From positions 130,109 through 166,848 of the forward strand of contig QKYT01000175.1 in assembly GCA_003550305.1 (NCBI GenBank): 36,740 nt of DNA. The letters are read 5' to 3'. Of this stretch, positions 10,794-21,212 are shown in pieces; the stretch's first letter is position 1, and every line of letters begins with the position of its first letter. The position numbers and the translations under genes are program-made. The notes under the pieces are model-generated. The model worked only from the letters and a program-made list of their open reading frames with translations, had not been told where the DNA came from and did no database searches. The stretch is from Glomus cerebriforme. Its lineage: Eukaryota > Glomeromycota > Glomeromycetes > Glomerales > Glomeraceae.

Positions 10794-11703
10794 GAAGTAA
10801 TACAGAAAGTAGTGGAGTACGGTTAACCAAATCAGTGGAGTACAATTATATGAAATGACGTACTCAAGTGCATAACCTGCAAACCCACAATTGTGTAATA
10901 TATAGCAAAAAATCATAGTAAAAGTATAATGATATTCTTAATATGTTACTAATTTACTCTCGAACTTCATGATGTCGTATGTTTGTAATTACAAATAAAA
11001 ATTTAGTTTATATTGAATAATTTTGATATTCTATTTGTATTTCAGCCAATGTACAAATTAGAAAATCAAATAATACAAAATCAGTTCCTGCAAAACGAAA
11101 GAAACAAAAAAAAGTGCAAATGCTAGTAAGAAAAAGTCCAAAAAAAAAAAAAATCATATTTAGCTCAGATGATTCTGATGATAATTGTGATAATGATAAT
11201 AACGAGGATAAAAATACTATTACAAAATTGCCTTCAAAATTCGAAGAGCTAGAATATCGGAAAGAGCTTTAGCTCTAAAAGAGCATAAAATTGATCTAAG
11301 AGAACGGAAGGCTAAAGTTCGCGTAATAGAATTGTCCAATCTTGAAAAAGAATGTGAATCGAAATTAGATAATTAGATTTATAAAAGAAAATGCTTATCA
11401 TTGTTGAAAAAGCTAAAGAATGTATTTAAAATTGAGTTGATAGTAAATATTATAATATAAATTTTCATTTTTTTTTAAAAAAATCCTTTTATTATAATTA
11501 ATAAAAAAATAACTTACATATGCAAAAATAAATAAATTACATAATTTCTTTTACCGTTGTTATTATGTTTCAAAATTACAATTGAGTATAAATGTGATAA
11601 GCGTACACCACACTACGAAATTGTATATATATACTATATATACGTACTATTGAGTACTCTACATTAATTTGGTTAACCGAACTCCACTACTTTCTGACTC
11701 ATT
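10794..11703. mobile_element. MULE-like TIR element, older copy
   Basis: The terminal inverted repeats are 10803-10832 and 11667-11696, 30 bp with one mismatch, sharing the core CAGAAAGTAGTGGAGT followed by CGGTTAACCAAAT. They extend outward into GTAATACAG on the left; on the right only GAGT precedes CAG on the reverse strand. The same TIR pattern is found in the element at 18523-19314, so both belong to one family. No clean target duplication is visible here (about 6 of 9 bases match), consistent with age. The right end lies a few bases beyond the stop codon of the BTB-TLDc gene on the minus strand. Inside is a remnant coding segment (11043-11375). Confidence 0.75.
11043..11375 (+). pseudogene. 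Transposon-borne ORF remnant with basic, acidic and coiled-coil parts
   Basis: After a plausible acceptor (TTTCAG at about 11042) the sequence reads a basic stretch (PAKRKKQKK), an acidic Ser/Asp/Asn run (SSDDSDDN) and then LPSKFEELEYRKEL before a stop. One frame over, it continues as LALKEHKIDLRERKAKVR and a further EL.NLEKE, a charged coiled-coil. The same coiled-coil (LALKE..I.L.ERE.KIRE.EL.N.EKE) occurs in the related TIR element, reverse strand 18841-18955. It is therefore an element-encoded protein C-terminus, probably a DNA-binding or accessory protein; no transposase core is visible. Broken by one frameshift and isolated from any N-terminal exons. Confidence 0.6.
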
Positions 11704-12957
11704 TTAGATTTTAATCACATAAAATACTTCAATTTCTTCAATAGTATATACAGCTCGAAAATACAAATTTTGATTTGTCATATAAAATATACCACCTAAA
11801 TTAAATCCGAAATCATTCTGATTAATTTGATATTGTTTGCCTTTTGGGTATCGAGTTATTCGTATATTGGTATCCCTACTGTTTTTAAATGAAAAAATAA
11901 AACCTGAGTTCCTAATTGAGTTGAACCCGATAGAACTATATCCACCAAAGATTTTACCCAATCCTTGAGTCTTAATTAAAACTAAACTTGCTATTTGACC
12001 TTTACATTTATCCCTAAATGAACTATTATCAATCCCATCTCGACTACCACAATAAATACGTATAAGCTTGTACTCAGTTTCATCACAGCCGTTATTATGA
12101 ATTTTATTAATAATAATTTTGGCGAGATTTGGATTGATAATCTTTGTTTGCATCACTCGAATATGATGATAAAATTTAGGTTGTTCAACTAAGTGATACA
12201 TCATAACTTCTTCGTAAATATTATTAGGGATAATGGACTTGTAAGGTCGAACTTTATGATAAAAATGGTCTGAAGCAATTCCTAAAAACATAATAAGGGG
12301 AATAAATTCACTTAATGTATTCTTTAAATCCTCATAATTTTTGTCATTCCATTCATCTTGGTTATTTTTATTCTTTAATTCAGGGGTTTGCTTGATACCC
12401 CATTTAATCAAAGAATCCCAAACAACTCCTTCTTCAATATGTATAGCACGAAAGTCATATCGTTTGAGGAAGTAATAGAGTATACCTTTATTCAGCGAGA
12501 GAAATTTTTTTGAAGTAATAAATGGTTGTGATCCTACACAAATATATCCAAAACATAAATCTCGCAGTTTTTGGTAATTCTNAAGATTTAAAACAGAATA
12601 AACAGAATTAAGAGCAAAATCCAAATTTTGTTGAATCCAGGTTGATCTTTCTTTAATTAAATANTNTTGAACACTGCTAAATAATTCTTCAAGATGTAAT
12701 TCGTCAGACGTAAATAATAATCCAAAAATATCTTCACATGATTGTTTTGTCAAGTTTACCTCACCAATATAAATATAACTTAAAAAAAAAAAAAAGAAAT
12801 TACAAAAATTGAATTACGATCAGCCAACCTTTAAAAATTAATTAACAGTTATTAAAGTTATAATAACTTACTTTAAAATCATCTCAAAAACTGCTGGAAT
12901 TATATTTGGTTTGTTAATTATGATCATATCATCCTCCTTTGTAATTGAATCTTTTAA
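11704..12957 (-). CDS. BTB-BACK-TLDc protein, partial (5' end in assembly gap)
   Basis: Exon 2 (12778 down to 11704) begins YIYIGEVNLTK, continues through a BACK-like helical region (DIFGLLFTSDELHLEEL, VVWDSLIKWGIKQTPELKNK, FIPLI, KVRPYKSIIPNNIYEE) and ends with TLDc (YCGSRDGIDNSSFRDKCKGQ, ASLVLIK, GKIFGGYSSIGF, IEEIEVFYVIKI). The intron is 12779-12871 (GTAAGT...TTAAG). Exon 1 is visible only from 12872 to 12957 (IINKPNIIPAVFEMIL), and the start is lost in the N run. Four ambiguous bases lie in exon 2. It is most similar to the pair at 248 and 13952 (same CKGQ.ASLVLIK signature). It faces away from the 13952 gene across the gap, so the two would share a divergent upstream region. The reading frame is open wherever sequence exists. 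Confidence 0.85.
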
Positions 12958-13776
12958 NNNNNNNNNNNNNNNNNNNNNNNNNNNNNNNNNNNNNNNNNNN
13001 NNNNNNNNNNNNNNNNNNNNNNNNNNNNNNNNNNNNNNNNNNNNNNNNNNNNNNNNNNNNNNNNNNNNNNNNNNNNNNNNNNNNNNNNNNNNNNNNNNNN
13101 NNNNNNNNNNNNNNNNNNNNNNNNNNNNNNNNNNNNNNNNNNNNNNNNNNNNNNNNNNNNNNNNNNNNNNNNNNNNNNNNNNNNNNNNNNNNNNNNNNNN
13201 NNNNNNNNNNNNNNNNNNNNNNNNNNNNNNNNNNNNNNNNNNNNNNNNNNNNNNNNNNNNNNNNNNNNNNNNNNNNNNNNNNNNNNNNNNNNNNNNNNNN
13301 NNNNNNNNNNNNNNNNNNNNNNNNNNNNNNNNNNNNNNNNNNNNNNNNNNNNNNNNNNNNNNNNNNNNNNNNNNNNNNNNNNNNNNNNNNNNNNNNNNNN
13401 NNNNNNNNNNNNNNNNNNNNNNNNNNNNNNNNNNNNNNNNNNNNNNNNNNNNNNNNNNNNNNNNNNNNNNNNNNNNNNNNNNNNNNNNNNNNNNNNNNNN
13501 NNNNNNNNNNNNNNNNNNNNNNNNNNNNNNNNNNNNNNNNNNNNNNNNNNNNNNNNNNNNNNNNNNNNNNNNNNNNNNNNNNNNNNNNNNNNNNNNNNNN
13601 NNNNNNNNNNNNNNNNNNNNNNNNNNNNNNNNNNNNNNNNNNNNNNNNNNNNNNNNNNNNNNNNNNNNNNNNNNNNNNNNNNNNNNNNNNNNNNNNNNNN
13701 NNNNNNNNNNNNNNNNNNNNNNNNNNNNNNNNNNNNNNNNNNNNNNNNNNNNNNNNNNNNNNNNNNNNNNNNNNNN
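12958..13776. other. Assembly gap (819 N)
   Basis: This is a run of unknown bases. It hides the start of the minus-strand BTB-TLDc gene and part of the upstream region of the plus-strand copy. Gap size may be an estimate. Confidence 0.99.
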
Positions 13777-15269
13777 CATCTTCATACATAATTTCATTTT
13801 TTTTTCTGAAAAAAAAAAAATATTCGTCAATCATTTGCAGATCAATTCCAAAAATTTATTTATAATCGGCGTAACTTTTTTTAATTCTACATTTTTCTTT
13901 TTTTCGTTCATACTGTATTTTTAATATTTATTCAGTTATATTTAATAAAGAATGACTTTGAAATTTCATTCAGGTCTTTTAAAAGACATTTCATTAATGA
14001 TAGATGCTGACGATTATAACATTATTATTAAAGTTGGAGAAACTCAGAATACAAAAGAATTTCACGCCCATTCAAATATTTTAAAAATAACATTTCAGCT
14101 GATATTATTAAAATGAATAATAAATTCACGATAAATTTACCAAACATTACTCCTGACATTTTCGAAATTATTCTCAAGTAAGCAAAATATTTTTCTAATT
14201 CGATAATTTATTTTAACGTTACATAATAATTTGATAATTTTAAAGATACATTTATACAGGAAAACTTTGTTTGAGTTATACAGGAACAGATAGTTTTAAA
14301 TTGTTGATTGCATCAGATTTTTTGCTTCTTGAGGAGTTAGTAAACTACGTACAAACATGCTTAATTGGAAAGGAATATTTGGTTCAACAAAATTTTGCTC
14401 TTGTCATGAACTATATCTTTTATCTACCCAAATATAAGAAATTGCAAGATTATTATCTAATGTCCATCTGTGAAAATCCCCTACCAGTTTTCACTTCAAA
14501 CGATTTTCTATCACTCGATAAGGATATACTTTTTTACTTACTTAAACGAGAAGACTTTCAAATTCGGAACATTAAAGAAGTGGTTGTTTGGGATTCTTTG
14601 ATTAAATGGGGTATCAATCAGATTCCTGAATTGGAGAACAAAAATAATAAGGATAAGTGGATTGACAAAAATTATGAGGATTTAAAGAATACATTAAGTG
14701 ATTTTATTCCCCTCATTAAATTTATTAACATTAATTCTGATGATTTTTATGACAAAGTTCGACCTTATAAGGCTATAATTCCAAATAATATTTATGAAGA
14801 AGTTATGGCGTTTTATTTAATTGAACAACCTGAATTGTATGGTCATACTCATTTTGAATCAAAGATTATCAAACAGATTCTTATTAATATAATTATTAAT
14901 TGGATTGATAAAAAAGATGCTATGTCTATTCGTACCAAAGATGATTCATTATATAGGTTTAAACTTATTTATTGTGGTGATCGTGATAGGATTGGTAATA
15001 ATTCATTCAGGAATAAATGTAAAGGTCAAGTTGCAAGTTTAGTTTTAATTAAGATTCAAGAATCAGATAAGATCTTTGGTGGATATAGTTCTATTGGATT
15101 CAACACATTTAGAATTGATACTACATATTCATCTGATAACTTTACCTTTTCATTTGAGGACAGTGAAGATACTCAATTTAGGAATATATTTCGTAATATA
15201 AATATAATTGATCAAAATGATTTTGGATTTAACTTTGGGTATTCATTGTATATGAAAAATCAAAATTTA
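13777..15269 (+). repeat. Segmental duplication unit holding BTB-TLDc copy 2
   Basis: Second copy of 62-1559, including the 5' flank, exon 1, intron and most of exon 2. After 15269 this copy continues with the true 3' end of the gene, unlike the first copy. Confidence 0.85.
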
Positions 15270-15338
15270 CACACTAATACTAGAACTGAACCATATATTA
15301 TTGAAGAAATTGAAACTTATATTGTAACTAAACAGTGA
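13952..15338 (+). pseudogene. BTB-BACK-TLDc gene copy 2, broken in exon 1
   Basis: Exon 1 is 13952-14177 and exon 2 is 14246-15338, with the same intron position as the sister copy. Exon 2 is fully open for 363 codons and encodes BACK and a complete TLDc ending IEEIETYIVTKQ, like intact relatives. Exon 1 lacks 22 bp relative to copy 1: there AATATTTT occurs at 371-378 and again at 393-400, while here only one AATATTTT (14075-14082) remains, as expected from deletion between direct repeats. The frame shifts inside the BTB domain and hits TGA at 14114-14116. The protein could only be made from an internal start, without BTB. Exon 2 is otherwise the best-preserved of the pair, so the exon 1 lesion may be recent, or an assembly error. 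Confidence 0.8.
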
Positions 15339-15751
15339 TTTAACAATTTATACATTAATTCTTTTGATGACACGTGATTATAGTACCAATTTCACTATTG
15401 GTATGAAGAATTTTTGTTGAATTATTTATTACGTCATTACATCTGCATCCGTTAACCTGATTAATATTTTTATATATTGAGTTCACTTTTGAAATTTTTG
15501 AGTTTGTTTTTTTAAACAATTGTAATGACGCTTTTTGATGATTGAAACATTTTTGTATTTATAAACAATTCATCTTTTAATTGAAACGTATAACATAATA
15601 ATTGGTTTGTCCAACAAAAAAAAACCAAAAAACATTATAAAATTTTTTATTATTATTCCTGTATTAAACAATTTTCTAGAATATTGTTGAAATTTAAAAT
15701 AAAATTGATTTATATTTAATAAAAATCAAAAGAAAAATAATAAATAATTAC
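15339..15751. other. Intergenic, nothing recognised
   Basis: AT-rich 3' flank of the BTB-TLDc copy. No coding signal seen; it leads into the tail exon of the minus-strand kinase remnant. Confidence 0.5.
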
Positions 15752-16725
15752 CTAAATTTTTACTTAACATTGTCTCTTCAACATTTTCTTTTGAGCTTAA
15801 TTCTTCTTGATTTAAAATTTCATTTAATTTTACTGAATAATCAAATTTTTCTGCTTGTACAGTATAACAAGATAATGGATAATTTTGAATAGTAGGTTCA
15901 TTTTCTATAAAAAATATATTTTTTTAAATAAAATTTATTAAAATGTAGTGTTTCAAATAAATTTATTGTTTTACCTAGTACTTGTATTCTATTAACAAAT
16001 TTGGAAAATCATATTTTGCTCCCTCAAGATATTTAAAAAATCTTCAGCTATTGGTCTTTTATTTGGATCGGAATCCCAACATTTTTTCATTAATTTTGGA
16101 TATTCAATTTCTGTGCCTTCAACAATATTTGGTCTTAATCCCTGATAAATCTTCACGGCAATATTAAAATCGTGAGGTATATTGTTAAAAGCAGAAATAC
16201 CGGATGTCAATCCCACATTATAATACCAAAAGAATATTTGTCAGCAGCTTTGTTATATTGTTTGCCACGCAATACTTCAGGAGAAATATAAGGAAGTACC
16301 TCATAAATTTCATTAGATTTAGTAGGTTTATCTGCTGGCCTGCTTAATCCTAGATCACTTATTGAGCCTATGGATCTTGAGTAATTCCATATAATCGAAT
16401 TAATAGAGAAATTTCATTAATAGATACTAATTTATTGTATAAATTTTAAATAATTTTTCCACTAAATTAAACAATTATCAAGAAAAATAAGTACATTAAT
16501 TCATATTCTTAATGAAGTATAATATTTTTATTAAAATATTTACCTCATTTAGAAAATTCTCATCAATGTTTGAGGAATTACTTATTTTAATACAACACAC
16601 AATCCAGTTTTTTCATTTTCTTCTTGTTTCACATTTTCATAATTATCATCCTTAACAATGAGTCTCTCCCATTGTTGTTCTTCACTATCCCATTTATCTA
16701 CCGTTATGGCGCTACTAGTCAATTT
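15752..16725 (-). pseudogene. Kinase pseudogene with N-lobe and C-lobe pieces
   Basis: Reading on the reverse strand, about 16715-16540 gives VDKWDSEEQQWERLIVK, NEKTGLCVVLK (lysine of the N-lobe), a frameshift, then SSNIDENFLNEV at a GT donor. About 16375-15990 gives SISDLGLSRPADKP, VLPYISPEVLRGKQYNK, ADKYSFGIIMWD, a frameshift, then LTSGISAF and LMKKCWDSDPNKRPIAEDFL. A separate tail exon (15904-15752, acceptor TATAG, donor GTAATT) is open: ENEPTIQNYPLSCYTVQAEK followed by a Glu-rich stretch. The segment between the first donor and DLG, which would hold helix C and the HRD catalytic loop, is missing. At least two frameshifts. It belongs to a subfamily with the W-DG-IEKWD insert, distinct from the Cys-rich kinases nearby. 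Confidence 0.75.
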
Positions 16726-16907
16726 TTAATGAATTAAATATAATTTCAAAAATAAACATTTATTTGTACATTTGCAAGAATAAAATTAGCTAGAAAATAG
16801 AAAGAAACCTTGTTTAAAATTTATATACCCCAGTGCTCGCGGACAAAAATAATCACGTGACCTGTTTTTTTTTAATACTATTATTTGCATTCTCAAAACT
16901 GTGAACG

Positions 16908-18074
16908 GAATCTGACTTGGAACAACCTAGGAATCATTGATAAAATTCTCCGTAGATGGGACAAAACTCTCAATGAAGCCAAAATCTTTAACCAATTTTT
17001 ATGCAACAACCATTTACTCCCCGTTACTCGCTTAGCCAAACTCTACCTATTGACTTCTATTCCACGCAACAACGGTCACACTTTATCCCAGAAGACCTTC
17101 GACATTTCCTGAAACAAAACTTCTATCAAGGAAAAAAGATCAAATCATCAAATTTCTCACTTCCCACGGGCTCAGTACAACAATCATACTACCCTAACCT
17201 TTATCCGCAGGACCCAATTAAATGTTCTCTCTGTCACCAAGAACTCGATTCGAATGATCATTTTGGAAACTGTTCATCCTACACTCATACTCTCAACACC
17301 TTGATCGATCAATTCAAAAATAAACTCTTATCCCTGGCAACGGATCAACACCTAACGAAGAAAAAACTTTCTCAAATTTTTCGTAATATTAATTCCTCAA
17401 CCTTATTTTCTCCTATCCAAAATACCCTCTCGGATGATAACCATCCCTTGTACTTACTGATACACAATTATATTCCGAATTGTCTTACGACCCTTTTCAA
17501 ACAATTTTCGGAATTAAATCACAAATTACAGAAAACATTATCCATTTCACGTCACACTTCATCAAGGAGGCTTATCAAATTATTTGGTCACCTCGCGTCA
17601 AAGCATTCAAAGAATTAGAACGAACTTTAAATATTTCTAAACTATCAAAACGAAATTACCGTTCTCTACATAATACTTCACGTTCCAACAATCGTCATCG
17701 ACCTGTCTCGACTGCTTTAACTATTTCGTCTCAATCACATCTAGTTAATCCCAATGCGTGACTTATTTGGGTTTCCAGTAATTTTTTACATTCTGGAAAC
17801 TGGCTCTTGCATCGTGACTTTTATAACTTTTTTCTTCTCTCAAAATAGATTATTTAGATCAGTTCTATTATTTCTCTTCGATTTCCATCTTAATTATATA
17901 GATTTCTCCTTATTTCCTCTCAATTAATACAGTAGCTAATGCTACCTTCACTTCCTTTGGCAGCCGACAGTCAGGATACTTCTAGACATATATCCTATAG
18001 AATAGTTTTACTTTTTCTGATATAACTTACCTGTATCTTTGCTATACTACGATAAAATAAAAATAAAAATAAAA
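16908..18074 (+). mobile_element. 5'-truncated LINE (non-LTR retrotransposon)
   Basis: The insert is bounded by a perfect 15-bp direct repeat TCAAAACTGTGAACG at 16893-16907 and 18075-18089. Block A holds the site once (about 1715-1730, with one extra A). The 3' end is an (AAAAT)n-like tail, GATAAAATAAAAATAAAAAT, just before the second repeat, as expected for target-primed reverse transcription. Only the C-terminal coding part is present, so the element is truncated at its 5' end and cannot move by itself. Its base composition is noticeably more GC- and C-rich than the flanks. Confidence 0.9.
16921..17761 (+). pseudogene. C-terminal part of LINE ORF2 (zinc-knuckle region)
   Basis: The coding remnant crosses three frames. 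The first piece reads LGIIDKILRRWDKTLNEAKI and NHLLPVTRLAKLY (to about 17075). The second reads EDLRHFLKQNFYQGKKIKSS, TGSVQQSYYPNLYPQDPIK and a zinc-knuckle CSLCHQELDSNDHFGNC (C-X2-C-X8-H-X3-C; to about 17500). The third reads FIKEAYQIIWSPRVKAFKEL to a stop at 17759-17761. The knuckle and the W.PR motif are typical of the region after the reverse transcriptase in LINE ORF2 proteins. The reverse transcriptase catalytic core and endonuclease are absent. Two frameshifts show mutation since insertion, or a defective parent. Confidence 0.75.
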
Positions 18075-18522
18075 TCAAAACTGTGAACGTTTACATGACT
18101 TTCTTTATAACTTTACCGAATTTATTAGAACAATTTTATAGAATAACTTTTTCAAATTTGTATATTAATTTATTTTAAAAATAAAATTCATTATTATCAC
18201 TTAACTATTATTTATAATTTTTAATATAATTCCAAACAAGGTGATAAAATTATGATGATAGAGAAGCGAATGTAAAATAATAAGTAAATTCATCAAGCTG
18301 CAAAAAAAAAAATTGAACTCATTCGCTTAATTTCATAAGAAAATGAACGCTTTTTATAAAAAAAATTTGATGTAAACCAAGAATAATTGTGATTTTATTA
18401 TTCATTAACGAAATGTCGTAAAATTTAGATCCTCATATATCATGAATATCTGAAGTTAAATCAAATGATATTTACGATAAAGACATATTGACAAATAAGT
18501 ATTAAAGAATGCTATGTTTAAT

Positions 18523-19314
18523 CGGTAAGACGAAAAGGAGTGGTGTCGGGTTAACCAAATAAGTATTGTATGGTGCTGTAATCGCTATTGAGTATGGTTT
18601 TTATAGTATACTATACTTAGCTGTATAAACAATCGAAATGAGTATTATATATTTATTAATTTAAAATTTATACTCAACTGCCACATAAAGAAGATTAAGA
18701 ATAGCAACCGTGTATTATTATTATAAATTTAAAGTTTTATATTGTGTTGAAATAGAAAATAAGAAAATTTTAATTTTTAAAATGAAGTATTATATTTGTA
18801 ATACTTTTATTAATACTATTGGTTGATTAACCAATTTTAATTGACGCTCTTTTTCACAATTATATAATTCCATTTCCCGAATTTTAGCTTCACGTTCCTT
18901 TAATACAATTTCTCATTCTTTTAATGCTAAATCTTTTACTTGTTTTCGCGTAAAACAAGTAAAGATAATATTCTTGTAAAATAACTAACAAGTAAAAGTA
19001 TCGTTCTGTATATGTGAAAATAATATAATTAATATGTTTTTTCGCGTAAAATAAGCAGAAATAATATTTTTTTTCGTATGAAATATTTATAAGTGAAGAT
19101 ATAATAAGAAGCAAGAAGATAATACTTTTCTTTTTGTATTTGTGATTGATTGTATACTGGCGCAGAAGAGTATTACAAATTATATAATAATTATTTACTA
19201 TTACATATACAGAACACAGTAGTAGCTTTATAAATTACACAGTGGAGTAGATTTTTTCACATGACATACAATACTTATTTGGTTAACCCGACACCACTCC
19301 TTTCTGTATTACTC
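18523..19314. mobile_element. MULE-like TIR element with 9-bp target duplication
   Basis: The terminal inverted repeats are perfect over 39 bp (18534-18572 and 19265-19303), core AAAGGAGTGGTGTCGGGTTA followed by ACCAAATAAGTATTG. Outside that core about 11 more bases per side match imperfectly (GAGTAATACAG on the right end reversed). The 9-bp ATGTTTAAT flanks the element at 18514-18522 and 19315-19323, and occurs once at 2282-2290 in block A. A 9-bp duplication and long TIRs are the usual marks of Mutator-like elements. No transposase core is visible; the interior is AT-rich with a coding remnant at 18841-18955. It is a non-autonomous member of the same family as 10794-11703. Confidence 0.85.
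18841..18955 (-). pseudogene. Coiled-coil remnant of the TIR-element ORF
   Basis: The reverse strand reads KDLALKE, a stop, EIVLKEREAKIREMELYNCE then KERQ. This matches the charged coiled-coil in the element at 10794-11703 (LALKE.KIDLRER.AKVR). It is the only coding similarity shared by the two elements and shows descent from one protein-coding parent. Confidence 0.65.
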
Positions 19315-19879
19315 ATGTTTAATGGTTATAATTATTTTATTTATAATAAACTTAGGAATTAGTTAAAATCTTTGATGTATATATACGAATGATCTTTTTT
19401 TATCGCTATTTTAATTAAACAGGTAATTCGATAATGTTCAAAATAAGTAAGACATTTTGGTTAGGTCATTGTATATATATACTGTATACCGTATATAATC
19501 AAATATATAATATTAGCATATTTGTTTAATCTTTTCGTCATTATTATAACATTATACTTTAAGGCAAATCCTTTTAAAAGTTTGTTTTAGATCGATCATA
19601 TATCCGAAAAATGATATGAATAAAAAATAAAATAGAGCCGTAAAAATGATTATTAGCTAAAAATAAATACAACTGATTGTTTATATCCTTTCTCATTGCC
19701 ATTATCGTGATAAAAAATCGTTTGCAACGCTTATTTTATATATTTTTTGATGTAAAAAGTACTAATATAAAATAAAAAACCCAAACTTATCGTTTCAACA
19801 AATAAAATAGCATAAATAAATTCAAATAGTATTATTATATATCACATGGTCCGAAATTAAGCACTACCAAAATACATTG

Positions 19880-20735
19880 ATTTTCACGGCTGCGCCGTGA
19901 AAATAATGATAAACATGGTTCACATGAAATAACTATTTTACTGTATCTCATGGAGACTAACGCCCATGATGATTTTCTATTTTTAATATAAAAATCTATT
20001 TTACTATAAAAAANTCTATTTTATTCTTTCACGATTTTTTTCCTTTACCACTTTTAAAATTTCTCTGTTATTAAAAATATCTCAAAAACATAATGCTAAT
20101 AGGAAGCAAGGATTTCGTCGAGTATTAAAGCCTGTATTTGTCAATGCAAGTGAGCTTGCTTCTTCAATTTCTCAAGATGTTAATATTCCTTCTGAAAAGC
20201 ACCAAAGAAAAGCTTAANTTCTATCGAAAGAAAGCTAAAGTTGCAAATCTGAAAGAACTAAAAATTGGGTTACTCAATTTGGGGAATTTCACAAGAAATA
20301 TAACTATAATGAACAACTTGGAGAGATTACAGATTCCAAGCTAATTGAAAAGCAAATCTGCGAATATATTGCATAAATGCCAAAAAAGAAAAATTCTGGG
20401 AGTATAAAGCAAATAAAACAAGCTGTTGATGCTATTAATCTCCTATGACTCAAAGAGAGAATGAAGAGTGCCTTATTAATACTACTAATACTATATCGGA
20501 ATTTCTTCCGATAAAAAATTTCCTATTTTTAACAATTGTCATTTTAAAAACGTAACTTTTAAATTTTAAATATTGTAGTATTTATTTTTTTTATTTGTAG
20601 TAAATAATAATTAACAGATTAACGCTATTAACAATAAAAATTAAATATTAAAATAAACTATATTTGATATTATCATTTTCGCGGGTTTTAAAAAAATATC
20701 ACTATGAAAAATCATGGGCGACCATTAGTAAACAT
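19880..20735 (+). mobile_element. Crypton-like tyrosine recombinase remnant
   Basis: Insertion absent from block A, where flanking AAATA and CCATTA are adjacent (about 2805-2818). The plus strand gives broken coding pieces: KQGFRRVLKPVFVNASELAS, then frameshifted ERTKNWVTQFGEFHKKYNYN, LIEKQICEYIA and GSIKQIKQAVDAIN. The last three resemble the N-terminal SAM-like core-binding part of Crypton-type (DUF3504-like) tyrosine recombinases abundant in some fungi; I rely on memory of that family for this. The catalytic R-H-R-Y part is not present. An inverted pair containing CGCCCATGAT (about 19958 and 20712) may mark the ends. Near the left edge is a perfect hairpin with arms TTTTCACGGC and loop TGC (19891-19913). 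Confidence 0.45.
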
Positions 20736-20935
20736 GTGATAAAAAAGTATTCCATAAATTTCATTAGATATATTTTAGTGATGTTAAAATATCACCGAAC
20801 TGCGAAGCCTTATCAAACTATTTTCTGGTTTTTCGTGATGCGTCCTTTTACTTTTTTCTTTATTTCTTTTTACTTATATTCAAATAAAATGCCACAAACA
20901 AGTTCAAGAAAGAGGCATAATTTACTTTAAATATT

Positions 20936-21212
20936 CCCTATGAAAAAAGAATGTCCGGAAATTGCCACCAAAATTGTCCGGATGCGTCCGGAAAATGTTC
21001 CATATGTCCAGAAAATGACCAGAAAACTGCAATATTCCGGACACTGAGATATTGCAATATTTTAGAAAACGTCCTGAAAATGTCTAGATGAGTTAATGTC
21101 TCAGTGTCCGGAATATTGCAGTTTTCCGGACATTTCCTGGACGTGTGGGACATTTTCCGGACGCACCCGGACAATTTTGGTGGCAATTTCCGGACATTCT
21201 TTTTTCATAGGG
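20936..21212. mobile_element. Palindromic fold-back MITE, 277 bp
   Basis: The whole element is one long inverted repeat: both ends begin CCCTATGAAAAAAGAATGTC and continue with TCCGGA-containing units for about 120 bp, leaving a short central loop. It is flanked by ATT on both sides (20933-20935 and 21213-21215), once in block A, compatible with a 3-bp target duplication of the PIF/Harbinger type. The ORF across it merely reflects the palindrome. The left arm carries T or A at several places where the right arm keeps C or G, suggesting C-to-T decay. Confidence 0.8.

Noticed and set aside
12868..13924. Several open frames of about 300 codons across the gap
   Set aside because: They consist almost entirely of unknown bases; only the edges are real sequence, and those are BTB exon 1 and 5' flank.
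18890..19114. 74-codon minus-strand ORF in the MULE-like element
   Set aside because: Low-complexity Tyr/Phe/Ile peptide in AT-rich DNA; the recognisable coding remnant (18841-18955) is in another frame.
20938..21186. 82-codon minus-strand ORF
   Set aside because: It lies inside the palindromic MITE and its repetitive Cys/Ser-rich peptide is produced by the TCCGGA repeats.
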